A stretch of 64,000 nucleotides of DNA from Methanosarcina sp. (GTDB lineage: Archaea; Halobacteriota; Methanosarcinia; Methanosarcinales; Methanosarcinaceae). This document shows, one piece after another, positions 50,171 through 60,744 of the stretch. The translations under genes and the position numbers were made by a program. How positions within the stretch are numbered: position 1 is the first letter of the stretch; each line of letters begins with the position of its first letter. Location of the stretch: positions 62,001 to 126,000 of the forward strand of contig PLUB01000023.1 of the NCBI GenBank assembly GCA_003164755.1. The letters run 5' to 3'. The notes under the pieces are model-generated. The model worked only from the letters and a program-made list of their open reading frames with translations, searched no databases and was not told where the DNA came from.

Positions 50171-51939
50171 TTACTCTTGTTTTATCTCCATGAGTATCCG
50201 CGTAATAAGCTCCCAAGTTTCGGCACCTTTCTCATCTATATATCTGTCAGGATAGCGGACAATATCGACATCTATTTTCAATCTACTACCTGCACCCAAA
50301 ACGATCTCGGATGCATCACACATCAACTTTCTCGCTATCTTTATCTCTTTGTCTGACGCCTTCTAGTCGCACTCAATCATCAACGATCGTGAACTGGAGC
50401 AACAATTTTAATTTTGTTCTCCGCGAGAAGGATACATGCGACTCTAAGAATTTCAGCTCCAGTGGCTTGAATTGGGAAATTTCGGACGGTCAACATTTCC
50501 TTATTGCTGGAGCCTGAAACAATCATTCTCATTTATAGCAGGTTTCAATCCTTTTCATCAAACAGGCTTGAGTCCAGGTCATATCTACCCAACGCCAATA
50601 ATTTTTGAAGACTCTTTTATGATGACTAAGCAATTCTTTTGCATAAGGTGTCGGTTTACCAATTTTAAACCCAAGTGATTCTGCACCCAGGCCATATTGA
50701 ACACCAAGTACACAGGATTTAAAGAGCTGTCTCATATTACCATGCGTTTCTTTTGTAGCGTCTACTGGAACTGCACCTGCTAATTTTGCAAAAGCCAGAT
50801 ATGGATCCCCGCTTTTATATGCCTCAATCATATTTGGGTCATTGGAGAGAACTGCTGCAATAAAGAATTCTTGTTGTGCATAATAAATATACGCAAGTAC
50901 TTTCCCCTCGGTCGGTTTTATCAAACTTCTCAGAGAAGCAGGAAGCTCAAACATAAACCTAACTCTTAATTCTCCTCTATTCTTTTTCTCTTCGTCATCC
51001 TTAGGGGCATTTCTACCGCTCTTAGTCCAGAAAGGAGAGATTAAGGTTCGACTTCTGTCATCTGAACCAGCTATAATAGACTTGAAATTTAACCCGCCGA
51101 TGAGAGCTTTTAATTCTTTCAAAGGCCCGATTTCAGGATGGATTTCTGCCATTTCCTTGAAAGTTTCCTTATCGATTTTTGGCAGACCTGCGTCAGTCCT
51201 CAGCCACGCCCAATTGTTGACTTGAATAAATTTCTCAAAATTATTTATCTTAAAACTGGTACCTTCGTAAATTCCAAACTTTTCAATATTTTTGATTAAT
51301 TTTATTTTTGTTTTCTCCCAGTTTTCTTGTAATTCACGAAGTAGGTTGGTATCAATTGGTATACCATTATATTCGATTTCTGCCACAGATTTCATATACT
51401 CCCCCTCGATAGAGAGAAGTGGGTATGTCGAAATCAGGGACCATAATCATCCGTTTGAATAACTCTGTTGTTTCCAGCACGTCAGATTCACAATAACGCA
51501 TAATATATTCTTTATCTTCCTCAAAGTAAGGAGCACCAGCCAAAATACGATCTCTTGCAGCATCTTTTTCCACTTTGCTAATAGTTTCTATTCCAAAAGC
51601 TTTACATGCATCCAGTAGGTTTGCACCTCTTCTGTCATAAGAATGATTAGAAAAGCATCTGTATTCTACGAACTTATCGATTACATTGGACGGTAAGGGC
51701 CAGTTTAAGCCTAGGTGGCATCCCCACTCTGCTGAACTCATATGAGCGACAAATAAGTCATTTTCACCTATTGAGTAGGGTGGCTGACTATTTTTTTCTT
51801 CAAAAAGCCACAGTCTTTTAGTTTCTCCAGAGTTTATCTCATGACAAACAACACAAACAGGTATTGGATGTTCACTAGGTTTTGCTATAAATTCGAAGTC
51901 GATTACATAAATATGGTCAAAAAATGAAAAGGGAAGCAT
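50171..51939 (-). pseudogene. Family A DNA polymerase of a plasmid/virus, frameshifted
   Basis: Piece 1 (51939-51367) is a 3'-5' exonuclease-like domain with YVIDFEFIA (DxE) and YCESDVLETTEL. Piece 2 (51395-50529) begins MKSVAEIEYNGIPIDTNLLR and has the polymerase fingers AYIYYAQQEFFIAAVLSNDP and GNMRQLFKSCVLGVQYGLGA. Piece 3 (about 50510-50171), in other frames, has NFPIQATGAEILRVAC, KIVAPVHD and VRYPDRYIDEKGAETWEL, the polymerase C-terminus. One extra G in GGGGG at about 51397-51402 separates pieces 1 and 2, and at least two further lesions separate piece 3. Order and motifs match a single-protein A-family polymerase of integrated elements, now dead. Confidence 0.85.
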
Positions 51940-52073
51940 CAAAGCTCACCCCTCAGTCTCTTTAATACAGGGTGGTTAATATCGTCTATGAACCTGTCCT
52001 TGAAAGCGACCTCAATAGCTTTTATTATATTCTCCGGTTCCTCAGGCCATTCTGGGGCCGGGAGTTCACTCAT
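51939..52073 (-). CDS. Small 44-aa ORF, possibly read through from upstream gene
   Basis: ATG at 52073 gives MSELPAPEWPEEPENIIKAI, then EVAFKDRFIDDINHPVLKRL RGEL, with TGA overlapping the polymerase ATG as TGATG. It lacks its own SD. It is in the same frame as the ORF at 52089-52475, separated only by TAG (52086-52088) and four sense codons. It may be a separate gene coupled to the polymerase, or the C-terminus of a longer protein made by TAG readthrough. Confidence 0.45.
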   Translation of the reverse strand: MSELPAPEWPEEPENIIKAIEVAFKDRFIDDINHPVLKRLRGEL

Positions 52074-52088
52074 TGCTAAAACAGTATC

Positions 52089-52475
52089 CTAAGCTCCAAT
52101 AGAATCATTTGTTTGGAGCTTTACCCATTTTGTTTCAGCTATTGTGTAAGCAATCCTTCGTGTGCGATTATATTCATTATCCTTACCTTCTGTGTCAGGT
52201 ATGGCTATTTCTGAGAGAAAGATTTCACCTGACCTGTATGTAATTCCAAAGTAAATTCTGACAAGCTTGAGCTTTTTTGTCTCTATCACCTTAGAATACG
52301 GATCTGGATTTAGGAGATATTTTCCTTCCCCTTCACTGTTGCCACCTAAATGCAAGAGATAAGTGTCGAATTTCCATTCTGGCTCTGGCCTGATCCTGAA
52401 AAATTTCACACCAGGTCTGGGTTTTTTAAGAGGAATGGAAAAAGTACATGAGTGATGAGCCTTATCACAAGACAT
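52089..52475 (-). CDS. Hypothetical 128-aa protein of mobile remnant, ends at in-frame TAG
   Basis: An AAGGT/AGGAT-type site precedes the ATG. The product is mostly beta-type in composition (VKFFRIRPEPEWKFDTYLLH, KLVRIYFGITYRSGEIFLSE), starting MSCDKAHHSC with a Cys/His cluster. I recognise no family. The frame ends in TAG and continues without another stop for 49 codons to the TGA that overlaps the polymerase start. In an organism that can decode TAG as pyrrolysine the combined product would be about 178 residues. The clean continuation is notable, but chance (one in three frames) is not excluded. Confidence 0.55.
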   Translation of the reverse strand: MSCDKAHHSCTFSIPLKKPRPGVKFFRIRPEPEWKFDTYLLHLGGNSEGEGKYLLNPDPYSKVIETKKLKLVRIYFGITYRSGEIFLSEIAIPDTEGKDNEYNRTRRIAYTIAETKWVKLQTNDSIGA

Positions 52476-52580
52476 ATCCTAATTTACCTTAAATGTTTGC
52501 AAATGATACTCTCTGCTTGCAGTTGCAGGAATACTGTTAATCTTCGTCTGGAATGGACTCTTCTATTCGAATATGTTTTG

Positions 52581-52660
52581 TAACTATTCAACCTGGACAA
52601 AACTACATCAATAGCCCTTTTTATTAAGATTCAAATGACAAATTTCAGTGAGCTGATTTT
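52581..52660 (+). repeat. Dispersed repeat family 3, plus copy
   Basis: TAACTATTCAACCTGGACAA at the left end, then AAGATTCAAATGACAAATTT, matching 40411-40490 and the reverse complement of 63648-63727. Confidence 0.65.
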
Positions 52661-52827
52661 CTTTAATTTGTACTCTATTAAGGAATCTACATGCTCATAA
52701 TATATTTATTTAGATTAGGTAATAAAAAGGGTTAAATTTCTAAAATTTAATACCTATTCAAATATCTATAAGTACTGATAAAAACCTATGCATCAATGAA
52801 ACAACAAATAATAACCATTATCACATA

Positions 52828-52905
52828 CTCATTGACTCTGCATCCTGCTTTTTATAGCGAAAGAAACAGTATATAGAGTCAATCAGATATTGCATAACTT
52901 TCGAG
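52828..52905 (+). repeat. Dispersed repeat family 2, copy 4
   Basis: CATTGACTCTGCATCCTGCT then TAGAGTCAATCAGATATTGC; the closest relative is 17264-17342. Confidence 0.65.
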
Positions 52906-53087
52906 CAATGCCATGCAATCAATCGAAAACCCAGAAAATAATAAAAAGTCTCATATCTTGAGAAAACTGTACTATAGTTCATCGGGTAATTTTATTCTGG
53001 GAAACCTGAAAGCATCCAGTGATCAATTATCAAAATATTTATCTGTAATCAAATGGTAGCTGAATTTTTAATCGTGAGGAAATTAGC

Positions 53088-53672
53088 TTGGATTGGAATG
53101 AAGCATATAAGGGTACACCCCCATGGGATGTCGGTCACCCCCAGCCAGTTTTCGAAGCTCTTATAAAGGACGGAGAAATTAAGCCTGGAAGAGCCCTGGA
53201 TATTGGATGCGGCCGGGGTGATAATGCAATAATGTTAGCTATGAATGGGTGTGAAGTCACAGGTATCGACCTTGTTGAAGCTGCCATCTCTGACGCAACG
53301 GCAAAGGTCATAGAACGCCATGTTAAGGTAAATTTCGTCGTCGGGAATGTGTTAAGTATGGACAAGCTTTTCATGGAGGCTGAATTCGATATCGTTATAG
53401 ATTCCGGTTTGTTTCATACGATGACGGATGAAGAAAGGCAAGTTTTTGCACGGCAGATACATAGAGTACTAAAAGCAGGCGGTAAATATTTCCTGCTGTG
53501 TTTCTCCGATAAAGAGCCCGAAGGCTATGGGCCCAGGAGGATTTCAAAAGCTGAAATTGAGCGTACTTTCACGCCACTTTTCAATATTATATATATAAAT
53601 GATTCGGCTTTCTATTCGAGGATAGGGCCACATAGCAGTAAAGCTTATCTTATATCAGTCGACAGGAGTTAA
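53088..53672 (+). CDS. SAM-dependent methyltransferase, class I
   Basis: The start is a TTG at 53088 after GTGAGGAAA. The 194 residues begin WNEAYKGTPPWDVGHPQPVF, typical of small thiol- or tellurite/thiopurine-type methyltransferases, followed by RALDIGCGRGDNAIMLA (motif I, about residue 36), GCEVTGIDLVEAAI (acidic loop), FDIVIDSGLFHTM (motif post II), and VLKAGGKYFLLCFSD (motif III). The product is soluble. Substrate unknown; TehB/TPMT-like small-molecule targets are the usual guess. It stands alone between spacers and has no visible lesion. Confidence 0.85.
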   Translation: MDWNEAYKGTPPWDVGHPQPVFEALIKDGEIKPGRALDIGCGRGDNAIMLAMNGCEVTGIDLVEAAISDATAKVIERHVKVNFVVGNVLSMDKLFMEAEFDIVIDSGLFHTMTDEERQVFARQIHRVLKAGGKYFLLCFSDKEPEGYGPRRISKAEIERTFTPLFNIIYINDSAFYSRIGPHSSKAYLISVDRS

Positions 53673-54044
53673 TTAGATTAAGGTAGATGTTGTGTGCTCT
53701 AGCTTTTAATTATATCAGAACAATAACTAATGGAATGTTGTAAAATTACAAATAGGTATTTAATATCCGAGTATCCGTTCAGGTTGTGCATATTGTCAAT
53801 TGTTAAAGTTACAGAGGTCAAGCACTTTTCGGATAAACTCTTAAAAAGGGTTTTTAAAAAGCCAAAATATAAACTCCAAAATTATGTTCCCCAAAATAAA
53901 TCCTAAATCCATTTTTTGTAGATGTACACAAAAATGCCATCTACTTTTCTTATCCAGAATTGCAGCAAATCGGAAATACTACCTTTAGAATAACATATAT
54001 ATATTACAATTCCTTTATGGTATAGGTCGAGCCATCTGCTTTAT
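53673..54044. other. Spacer upstream of tRNA-Ser
   Basis: No gene. ATATATATATTA (about 53995-54005), about 42 bases before the tRNA, could be its TATA element. Confidence 0.4.
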
Positions 54045-54127
54045 GCCGAGGTAGTCTAGTGGTAGGGCGCAAGCCTGGAAAGCTTGTGGGGCTTAGCCCC
54101 TCGGGAGTTCGAATCTCCCTCTCGGCG
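54045..54127 (+). tRNA. tRNA-Ser (GGA)
   Basis: Acceptor GCCGAGG/TCTCGGC, D arm TAGTCTAGTGGTAGGGCG, anticodon stem CAAGC/GCTTG with loop CTGGAAA (anticodon GGA), long variable arm TGGGGCTTAGCCCC, T arm GGGAGTTCGAATCTCCC, discriminator G. CCA is not encoded. It lies 296 bp upstream of the rpsM start. Confidence 0.95.
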
Positions 54128-54423
54128 TTGTATTTTCTACGAAATTGTTAATGCAAGTTTCTCAATATTTTCATCTATATTTCAGCACTTTACTCAAATA
54201 CTCGATCTTCGATTATTTTTCCATTTAATCTTGCTGGAATTCGTATTGAATAGAAAGCTAGTGAAGATAAAATTATATACTGGTAGTTTCATGTAACTGA
54301 ACTCATCAGTATATGCTGTAAAGAAGCTCCTTTAGAGAGCTGCTCCTGAGTTTTTCGCATATTTATTTTGGGTGTTCTATCAGGGGCTACAGGATGCTGT
54401 ATGCACTCCATTGGAGGAAGTAT

Positions 54424-54882
54424 ATGGTAGAAGAAAAAAATAACGAAGAATTAAGGCATCTTGTTCGGATTATGAATACCGATCTGATGGGGGCAAAGCC
54501 GGTACAGTATGCCCTCACAGGCCTTCAAGGAATAGGGAGGCGCACTGCAATACTCATTGCAAGAGGAGCAGGAGTGAGTCCAACTGCTATACTTGGATAC
54601 CTGCCAGACGAAGAAGTGGCTAAATTAGACAACTCTATCGAAAAATTTGAGGATATTGTTCCTAATTGGATGTTAAACAGGCAAAGGGACGTAACAACAG
54701 GACAGGATAAACATCTGCTTGGAACGGATATCTTGCTGACCTTCAGAGAAGATATTAATAACCTGAAAAAGGTCCGTGCTTACAGGGGGCTCAGGCACGA
54801 AAGGGGCCTTAAGGTGAGGGGGCAGAGAACTAAATCTACAGGCCGCCGTGGATCAACTGTTGGAGTCAGCAGGAAGAAGTAA
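54424..54882 (+). CDS. rpsM: Ribosomal protein S13p
   Basis: The start is the ATG at 54424, with a perfect GGAGGAAG at 54413-54420; the frame opens earlier at 54394. The product is about 153 residues. It shows [31 protein letters not shown] and the basic C-terminal [20 protein letters not shown] that lies at the subunit interface. First gene of the archaeal rpsM-rpsD-rpsK-rpoD unit, each gene within 60 bp of the next. Confidence 0.96.
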   Translation: MVEEKNNEELRHLVRIMNTDLMGAKPVQYALTGLQGIGRRTAILIARGAGVSPTAILGYLPDEEVAKLDNSIEKFEDIVPNWMLNRQRDVTTGQDKHLLGTDILLTFREDINNLKKVRAYRGLRHERGLKVRGQRTKSTGRRGSTVGVSRKK

Positions 54883-54904
54883 TTTTTCGATTAGGTGATT
54901 TTAT

Positions 54905-55941
<1,037 letters not shown>

Positions 55942-55999
55942 GTGAATTTTCAAAATTCTATTTTTTGAATGGATAAAAATATAAGGGAAATTAGGGTAT

Positions 56000-56797
56000 A
56001 TGACGATGGAAGTAGACATTCTGGAGTTATCGGAAAGATCTGCAAAATTCGTACTTTCCAATGTAAGTACATCTTTTGCCAACAGCGTTCGGCGTGCCAT
56101 GATCGCAGATGTACCAACTCTTGCGATTGAGTATGTAAACCTTTATGACAATACCTCGGTACTCTATGATGAGCAGCTAGTCCTCCGTCTGTCCTTAATA
56201 CCGCTCATAACGGATATAGAGACTTATGTACCACAGGCAGAATGTAATTGCGGAGGAGGAGGCTGTCCTGCCTGCGAGGTTTCATTAACCCTTAGCGCAG
56301 AAGGTCCAGCAACTGTTTATTCGCGGGATCTTATTTCTTCTGATCCCAAAATCAAGCCAGCTGATCCTAATATACCTATTGTTGAGCTAAAAAAGGGGCA
56401 AAAACTCGTGCTTGAAGCTATTGCCCATATGGGATACGGTAGAGATAGTGTTAAATGGCAAGCTGGTGTAGCATGCGGTTACAAGAACGTACCTATTATA
56501 ACTGTTGAAAACTGTGATGCATGTGGTCACTGTGCTGCAGAATGCCCAAAGGGCATCATAAGAATCGAAGGAACCGGAGCTAGAGTTGCTGAGGATGATA
56601 TCCTTAAATGTTTTCTCTGCAGGCTCTGTGAGCAGGTATGTGACATCCATGCAATTAAAATAAACTTCAATGAAAAAGCTTTTGTGTTTACCATGGAATC
56701 AGATGGTTCTTACACAGCTAAAGCCCTTGCTCTAAATGCAGCGAACGTAATTAAAGGTAAAGCTGAAGAAATATTACACATATTAAACCAGCTCTAA
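56000..56797 (+). CDS. rpoD: DNA-directed RNA polymerase subunit D
   Basis: Subunit D is the archaeal counterpart of bacterial alpha and eukaryotic Rpb3, and with subunit L starts polymerase assembly. Visible: the alpha-like N-terminal FANSVRRAMIADVPTLAIEY (about residue 30), a four-Cys CNCGGGGCPAC loop (about 80), and an inserted ferredoxin-like domain with two complete 4Fe-4S motifs, CDACGHCAAECPKG and CFLCRLCEQVCDIH (about 173-212). Full cluster retention is typical of methanosarcinal RpoD, where the clusters affect assembly and could sense oxygen. Start at 56000; a second Met two codons later is possible. Last gene of the cluster here; rpl18e does not follow. Confidence 0.95.
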   Translation: MTMEVDILELSERSAKFVLSNVSTSFANSVRRAMIADVPTLAIEYVNLYDNTSVLYDEQLVLRLSLIPLITDIETYVPQAECNCGGGGCPACEVSLTLSAEGPATVYSRDLISSDPKIKPADPNIPIVELKKGQKLVLEAIAHMGYGRDSVKWQAGVACGYKNVPIITVENCDACGHCAAECPKGIIRIEGTGARVAEDDILKCFLCRLCEQVCDIHAIKINFNEKAFVFTMESDGSYTAKALALNAANVIKGKAEEILHILNQL

Positions 56798-57177
56798 CGA
56801 CTGCTTAGATGCAGTCCATAATTTGCTTTTGTCATAATTCAAGTCTTATGATTCTGAAATTTTCAATGGGAGATAATTCTCCGACATTTTGTATAATTGA
56901 ATATTTTTTGTATTGTTTGCTTTATTAGGGTCTTTAAAAAGTATTGCAATGATCTTTTAAGTCTCGAAATGTTTATATATTATCCATGATATTGTGAGGA
57001 ATTGCCGGGTGCAAAGCACGCATATATCTCAAAATAAAACGAGACTTAAGGGTTGCCTAGTTCAGCAGAGTAAGTAGTCTAAGGACAGTTTTTATATTTT
57101 TGAGTAAAACTTCGTTTGCTGACAAAAAATAATATATTGATAAATGCTTGATATTAAGACAGATGAACATTCTATGT
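56798..57177. other. Spacer between rpoD and tRNA-Leu
   Basis: No gene. The position where L18e, L13 and S9 genes follow rpoD in many archaea is empty. Confidence 0.5.
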
Positions 57178-57262
57178 GCGAGGGTTGCCCAGCCAGGTCA
57201 AAGGCGATAGGTTGAGGGCCTATTCTCGTAGGAGTTCGTGGGTTCGAATCCCATCCCTCGCA
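57178..57262 (+). tRNA. tRNA-Leu (GAG)
   Basis: Acceptor GCGAGGG/CCCTCGC, D arm GCCCAGCCAGGTCAAAGGC, anticodon stem ATAGG/CCTAT with loop TTGAGGG (anticodon GAG), long variable arm, T arm GTGGGTTCGAATCCCAT, discriminator A. CCA is not encoded. Confidence 0.95.
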
Positions 57263-57284
57263 CTAAATTTTATAATTATCTAGT

Positions 57285-57665
57285 TTCGAGCTTTATTCAT
57301 TTCGACAGCTTTTTCTTGTGAATTATACTCAACTGAAGGCTAAGTACTTATTGGGGTTCATACTTTCGCTTCTGAGAACAAGTCACCAAGCGCGTTCCAC
57401 GAATTATACGGGTTCAGATTCCAATTGGATCATGGTCTATGAGAGAGAATTTTTTGATGTTAATTGCAGAATTAAAGCCTCTATTATTTTTTTGTCTTGC
57501 AATCAAAACATTTACATTCTCTATCTTTTAGTGTTAGCTTAGAGATATGGTATCCACAAACATGACAGATCTTAGATGATGGTTCAAACTTATCTATAGT
57601 ATAATGGTTTTTCCTGACCATTCTGATTTATATTCTGATTTTGTTACAAAACTATTCCATGCTGA
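57285..57665 (-). pseudogene. tnpB: IS605-family TnpB remnant
   Basis: Minus-strand fragments: DKFEPSSKICHVCGYHISKL, TLKDRECKCFDCKT (the four-Cys zinc ribbon of TnpB), NSAINIKKFSLIDHDP frame-corrected, then TRIIRGTRLGDLFSEAKV and SVEYNSQEKAVEMNK. Only the last third of the protein remains and it has several stops, so the RuvC catalytic part is mostly gone. No guide-RNA end was looked for. Confidence 0.75.
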
Positions 57666-57686
57666 ATCACCTATAACCTGTGCTAA

Positions 57687-58410
57687 ATGGTTATTGCTTA
57701 CATACTTCCTGTGTTTTTTACCTTAGTTTATGGATATATAGCCACCTATAATTGGAATGCAGAGCGTGTATTCTCACCATTACTTGATATACTGCAAAGA
57801 GCCAATTCTCTCATTTCTGCTAGTCGTCTTATTGAACTTCAGTTTTTTCTGCCGCAGAGATTTGTAATAGAACTAGCATCTATTATTTTGATTTTCATAA
57901 CCCAAGTATGGAATATGATATTTGCCTGGTATCAATCACTTAAGGATATACCAATGTAGCTACATGTAGCTACGTGCAGCAAGCACTATTTTCCGCTTCA
58001 ACGGCTGGATGTGATTTAAGACGCTGGAACTACCCTTTGCCGCCATAATCTTAATCTGGAATAGTATGATGAATTGAACTGGAGGATGATTTTTCTTGAT
58101 GGCTGTAGAGATATTCACCACAGTCAGCGTGATTTCATACTTCTTAGATTAGGCAGCTACCTTAAGGAGACAGTAAATAAGGGAGATTTAACAACTATGA
58201 TTTTGTGAGTTGTAACCCTTGTTTTTGTTATTGTGGTTCTTGACCAGTTAGTAGGTAGCCATTATTAACATGGGCAGATAGATTAAGCTGGAGACAGTTG
58301 AAAGCAGGTTCTCATGCACTTCTTGGTTTTATGATGCGTGTCACCGTTCACCCATTATTCGCTGGTTTGCTCAAAACTTATTCTCAACAGCAATCGAGAA
58401 GATGGGATAA
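57687..58410 (+). pseudogene. ABC transporter permease (nitrate/taurine type), broken
   Basis: The first frame (57687-57959) is ILPVFFTLVYGYIATYNWNA, ERVFSPLLDILQ and ASIILIFITQVWNMIFAWYQ, SLKDIPM, a stop where the family continues. Then NGWM*FKTLELPFAAIILIW, NSMMN and FFLMAVEIFTTV, SYL-type pieces, ETVESRFSCTSWFYDACHR and WFAQNLFSTAIEKMG to 58410. Order and motifs match a NitT/TauT-type permease C-terminal two thirds. At least six stops. No companion ATPase or binding protein is present here. Confidence 0.75.
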
Positions 58411-58511
58411 AAATCCGTCATCGTTTTCCTATGACCGAACAAAAAAGATTTTAAGCCTTTCTTTCTGAAAAATAATTTATGCTAGTAATTCTTTTTTGTT
58501 TAGGTTTAAAA

Positions 58512-59492
58512 ATGAGAGAATTTGTTAAGCCGAGAGTTGTGGTTAGTAAATGCCTTGAGTTTGATCACTGCCGATATAACGGAGGTATGATAAGCAGCTT
58601 AATCGTGGCAAAGCTTAAGGAGTATGTTGATTTCCTGCCTGTTTGCGCGGAAGTGGAGATAGGGCTTGGTATTCCAAGAAGTCCAGTGAGAATAATTATT
58701 GAAAAAGGAGAACACAGGCTGATCCAACCTACAAGCGGTAAGGATGTAACTGAAGATATGAAGGTTTTTTGTACTGATTTTCTTGATTTACTAGTAAATG
58801 TTGACGGTTTTATTCTTAAATTCAGATCTCCTTCCTGTGGGCTGAAAGATGTAAAAGTTTATTCTTCTGTTAATAAGTCAGGAGCAATTGGGAAAACGTC
58901 AGGATATTTTGGGGAAGCAGTCCTGAAAAGATATCCTTTCCTTCCAATTGAGGATGAAGGAAGGCTCATAAACGCCCGTATAAAAGAACATTTCCTGACA
59001 AAGCTATTTGTATTTGCAGCTTTCCGGAAAGTAAAATCCGAAGGGAACATAAGGGATCTGATCAGGTTTCATACTGTAAATAAGTATCTTCTCATGGCTT
59101 ATAGCCAGGCAGAACTCCGGAAAATGGGGGCAATTGTTGCAAATAAAGAAAAAAAATCCTTTTATGAAATGATTTCAGATTATGAAAGACACTTCTACAA
59201 TGCTTTAACCAAACCTCCTCGATATACTTCGAGTATTAACGTACTCATGCATGCCTTCGGGCATTTTTCAGAGAATCTTTCAAACGGTGAAAAAACCCTT
59301 TTTTTTGAGTGGATTCAAAAATACAGGGAAAGAAAAACCTCTCTTTGCCCAGCAATAAACACAATCAGGTCATGGATAGTACGTTTTGAGGATCAATATC
59401 TTCTGCATCAGACTTTTTTTGAACCTTATCCAGAGGGCCTGCTGGAAGTGGATCTTATAGCCCCCAACTTAATAAAAGATCTCTGGAAATAA
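58512..59492 (+). CDS. DUF523 and DUF1722 protein
   Basis: I use the ATG at 58512; the frame opens at 58479. The N-terminal DUF523 part has VVSKCLEFDHCRYNGGMISS (about residue 10) and FLPVCAEVEIGLGIPRSPVR with DGFILKFRSPSCGLKDVKVY (Cys residues that may bind metal). The C-terminal YbgA/DUF1722 part starts near residue 190 with LIRFHTVNKYLLMAYSQAEL. Fusions of these two domains are common in bacteria and archaea. A link to DNA repair or photolyase neighbourhoods is known but mechanism is not. It is intact, surrounded by pseudogenes, and ends 4 bp before the IS5 left end. Confidence 0.8.
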   Translation: MREFVKPRVVVSKCLEFDHCRYNGGMISSLIVAKLKEYVDFLPVCAEVEIGLGIPRSPVRIIIEKGEHRLIQPTSGKDVTEDMKVFCTDFLDLLVNVDGFILKFRSPSCGLKDVKVYSSVNKSGAIGKTSGYFGEAVLKRYPFLPIEDEGRLINARIKEHFLTKLFVFAAFRKVKSEGNIRDLIRFHTVNKYLLMAYSQAELRKMGAIVANKEKKSFYEMISDYERHFYNALTKPPRYTSSINVLMHAFGHFSENLSNGEKTLFFEWIQKYRERKTSLCPAINTIRSWIVRFEDQYLLHQTFFEPYPEGLLEVDLIAPNLIKDLWK

Positions 59493-60650
59493 GTTATAGA
59501 GGATTTCGATAAACTCCGATGCATTATGACCATTGGAGAGTTTAGATATCTTTAAATAATTTTTACTCGTGAAAAATCTTGCTGATTTTGCTCTTAAAGA
59601 GAAATAGACCCGTATTCAGCTAGTTGTTGATTACTTTCTGAAATTGATTCCTTAATTGATTGGAAATCTTTTTGTATAATTTTTGAGTCCATATATTTTA
59701 TCAAAACAGTTTTCAGTGGCAGACCTGAAGCTGACGTCATCATTATGTTCAGAATGCTTGTTTTACAGCAATTGCACGATCTATCAGACTTTGAACTTGA
59801 GAAAAATGAATTGCTCAAAATTTCTTCAGAAAATGTTTTGGTTTTCCTGAGTATATATCCGACAATACCCAGATTTGGTTATTCAGAAAAAGAATTATTG
59901 ATAACTACAAAGAAGAATCAATATGGGTGCAGTTGCAAAGACAACTTAATGGACTTGTTTTTGAAAATAAACACAGGAATGGTTTAGGATGCTATTTTTA
60001 TCCATTCAGATCCTGGATACGCAAAAATGGATAACCTCGAGAAAATGAAGCCAAAAAAAGAGAAGCAGAAATGTAGCTTGAACAAAAATGGGTTGAGAGT
60101 CATACTTTGGGTATAAACTGCATAACATAATAGACAGGGATTATGAGCTAGTCAAAAGAGACAAAACAACCACAGAATCACTTTATTATTTCAGGTAGAT
60201 TTACCAGAAAAAGTGAAGTCGTTTACAGAGGAAGAAGATATTTTGGAGCAAAATCAAAATTTATGATGCAACAATGAAACGAGCAGTAAAAGAACATCCT
60301 CTGGGAATTAGTGATATATTTAAAAACAAGAGGATCAGTTCAAAAAGAGCTCCAAGATAACTAGTTTATGTAATAATTAAAAAAAGATATTCCCAGCAGA
60401 AAAAGTTCTTCCCACTACTGTTCAAAGAGTAAATCTGAAGATTTTGTGTTAGTTTTTTGTTATAATTTTTATCAATTGAGAAGATTGAAAATAAAAGAGT
60501 ATTTTGAGGATAGCGGAAGCTATCTTTAAAAACAAAGAATACTGGACAAGACAAAAATAAAATAAGGTCAAAATGCAAGTATTAGCGGGAAAGATTTGGA
60601 CAGAATTCCCGCGAAGAAACAAATTAGAGGTAAATCGAGATTCTCTATAT
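59493..60650 (+). mobile_element. Decayed IS5-family insertion sequence
   Basis: Left terminal repeat TATAGAGGATTTCGATAAAC (59495-59514) and right terminal repeat GAGGTAAATCGAGATTCTCT (60627-60646) are inverted, giving about 1.16 kb. Between them, on the plus strand in broken frames: DWKSF then GRPEADVIIMFRMLVLQQLH and DLSDFELEK (59590-59810), HSDPGYAK near 60000, then GVVYR-like, KRAVKEHP-like, and a LYQL end near 60475. The DSDP-type and YFGAK segments are IS5 transposase landmarks. Dead through many stops. Remnants of the same element lie at 10291, 12990, 15690-16085, 17118 and 35237. Confidence 0.8.
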
Positions 60651-60744
60651 AATATTTTATCTATCAAAAGGATGACATTAGACATAATAATCTTAATTCA
60701 TTTTAAAAAAACTATATTAAACAATAATTGCTAATCCATAAAGG

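Larger units (their letters stand above)
52476..53087. other. Spacer with repeat families 2 and 3
   Basis: Repeat family 3 at 52581-52660 and family 2 at 52828-52905. No gene. Confidence 0.5.

Noticed and set aside
57318-57542. 74-codon plus frame downstream of tRNA-Leu
   Set aside because: It is opposite to the TnpB relic on the minus strand and has no SD.
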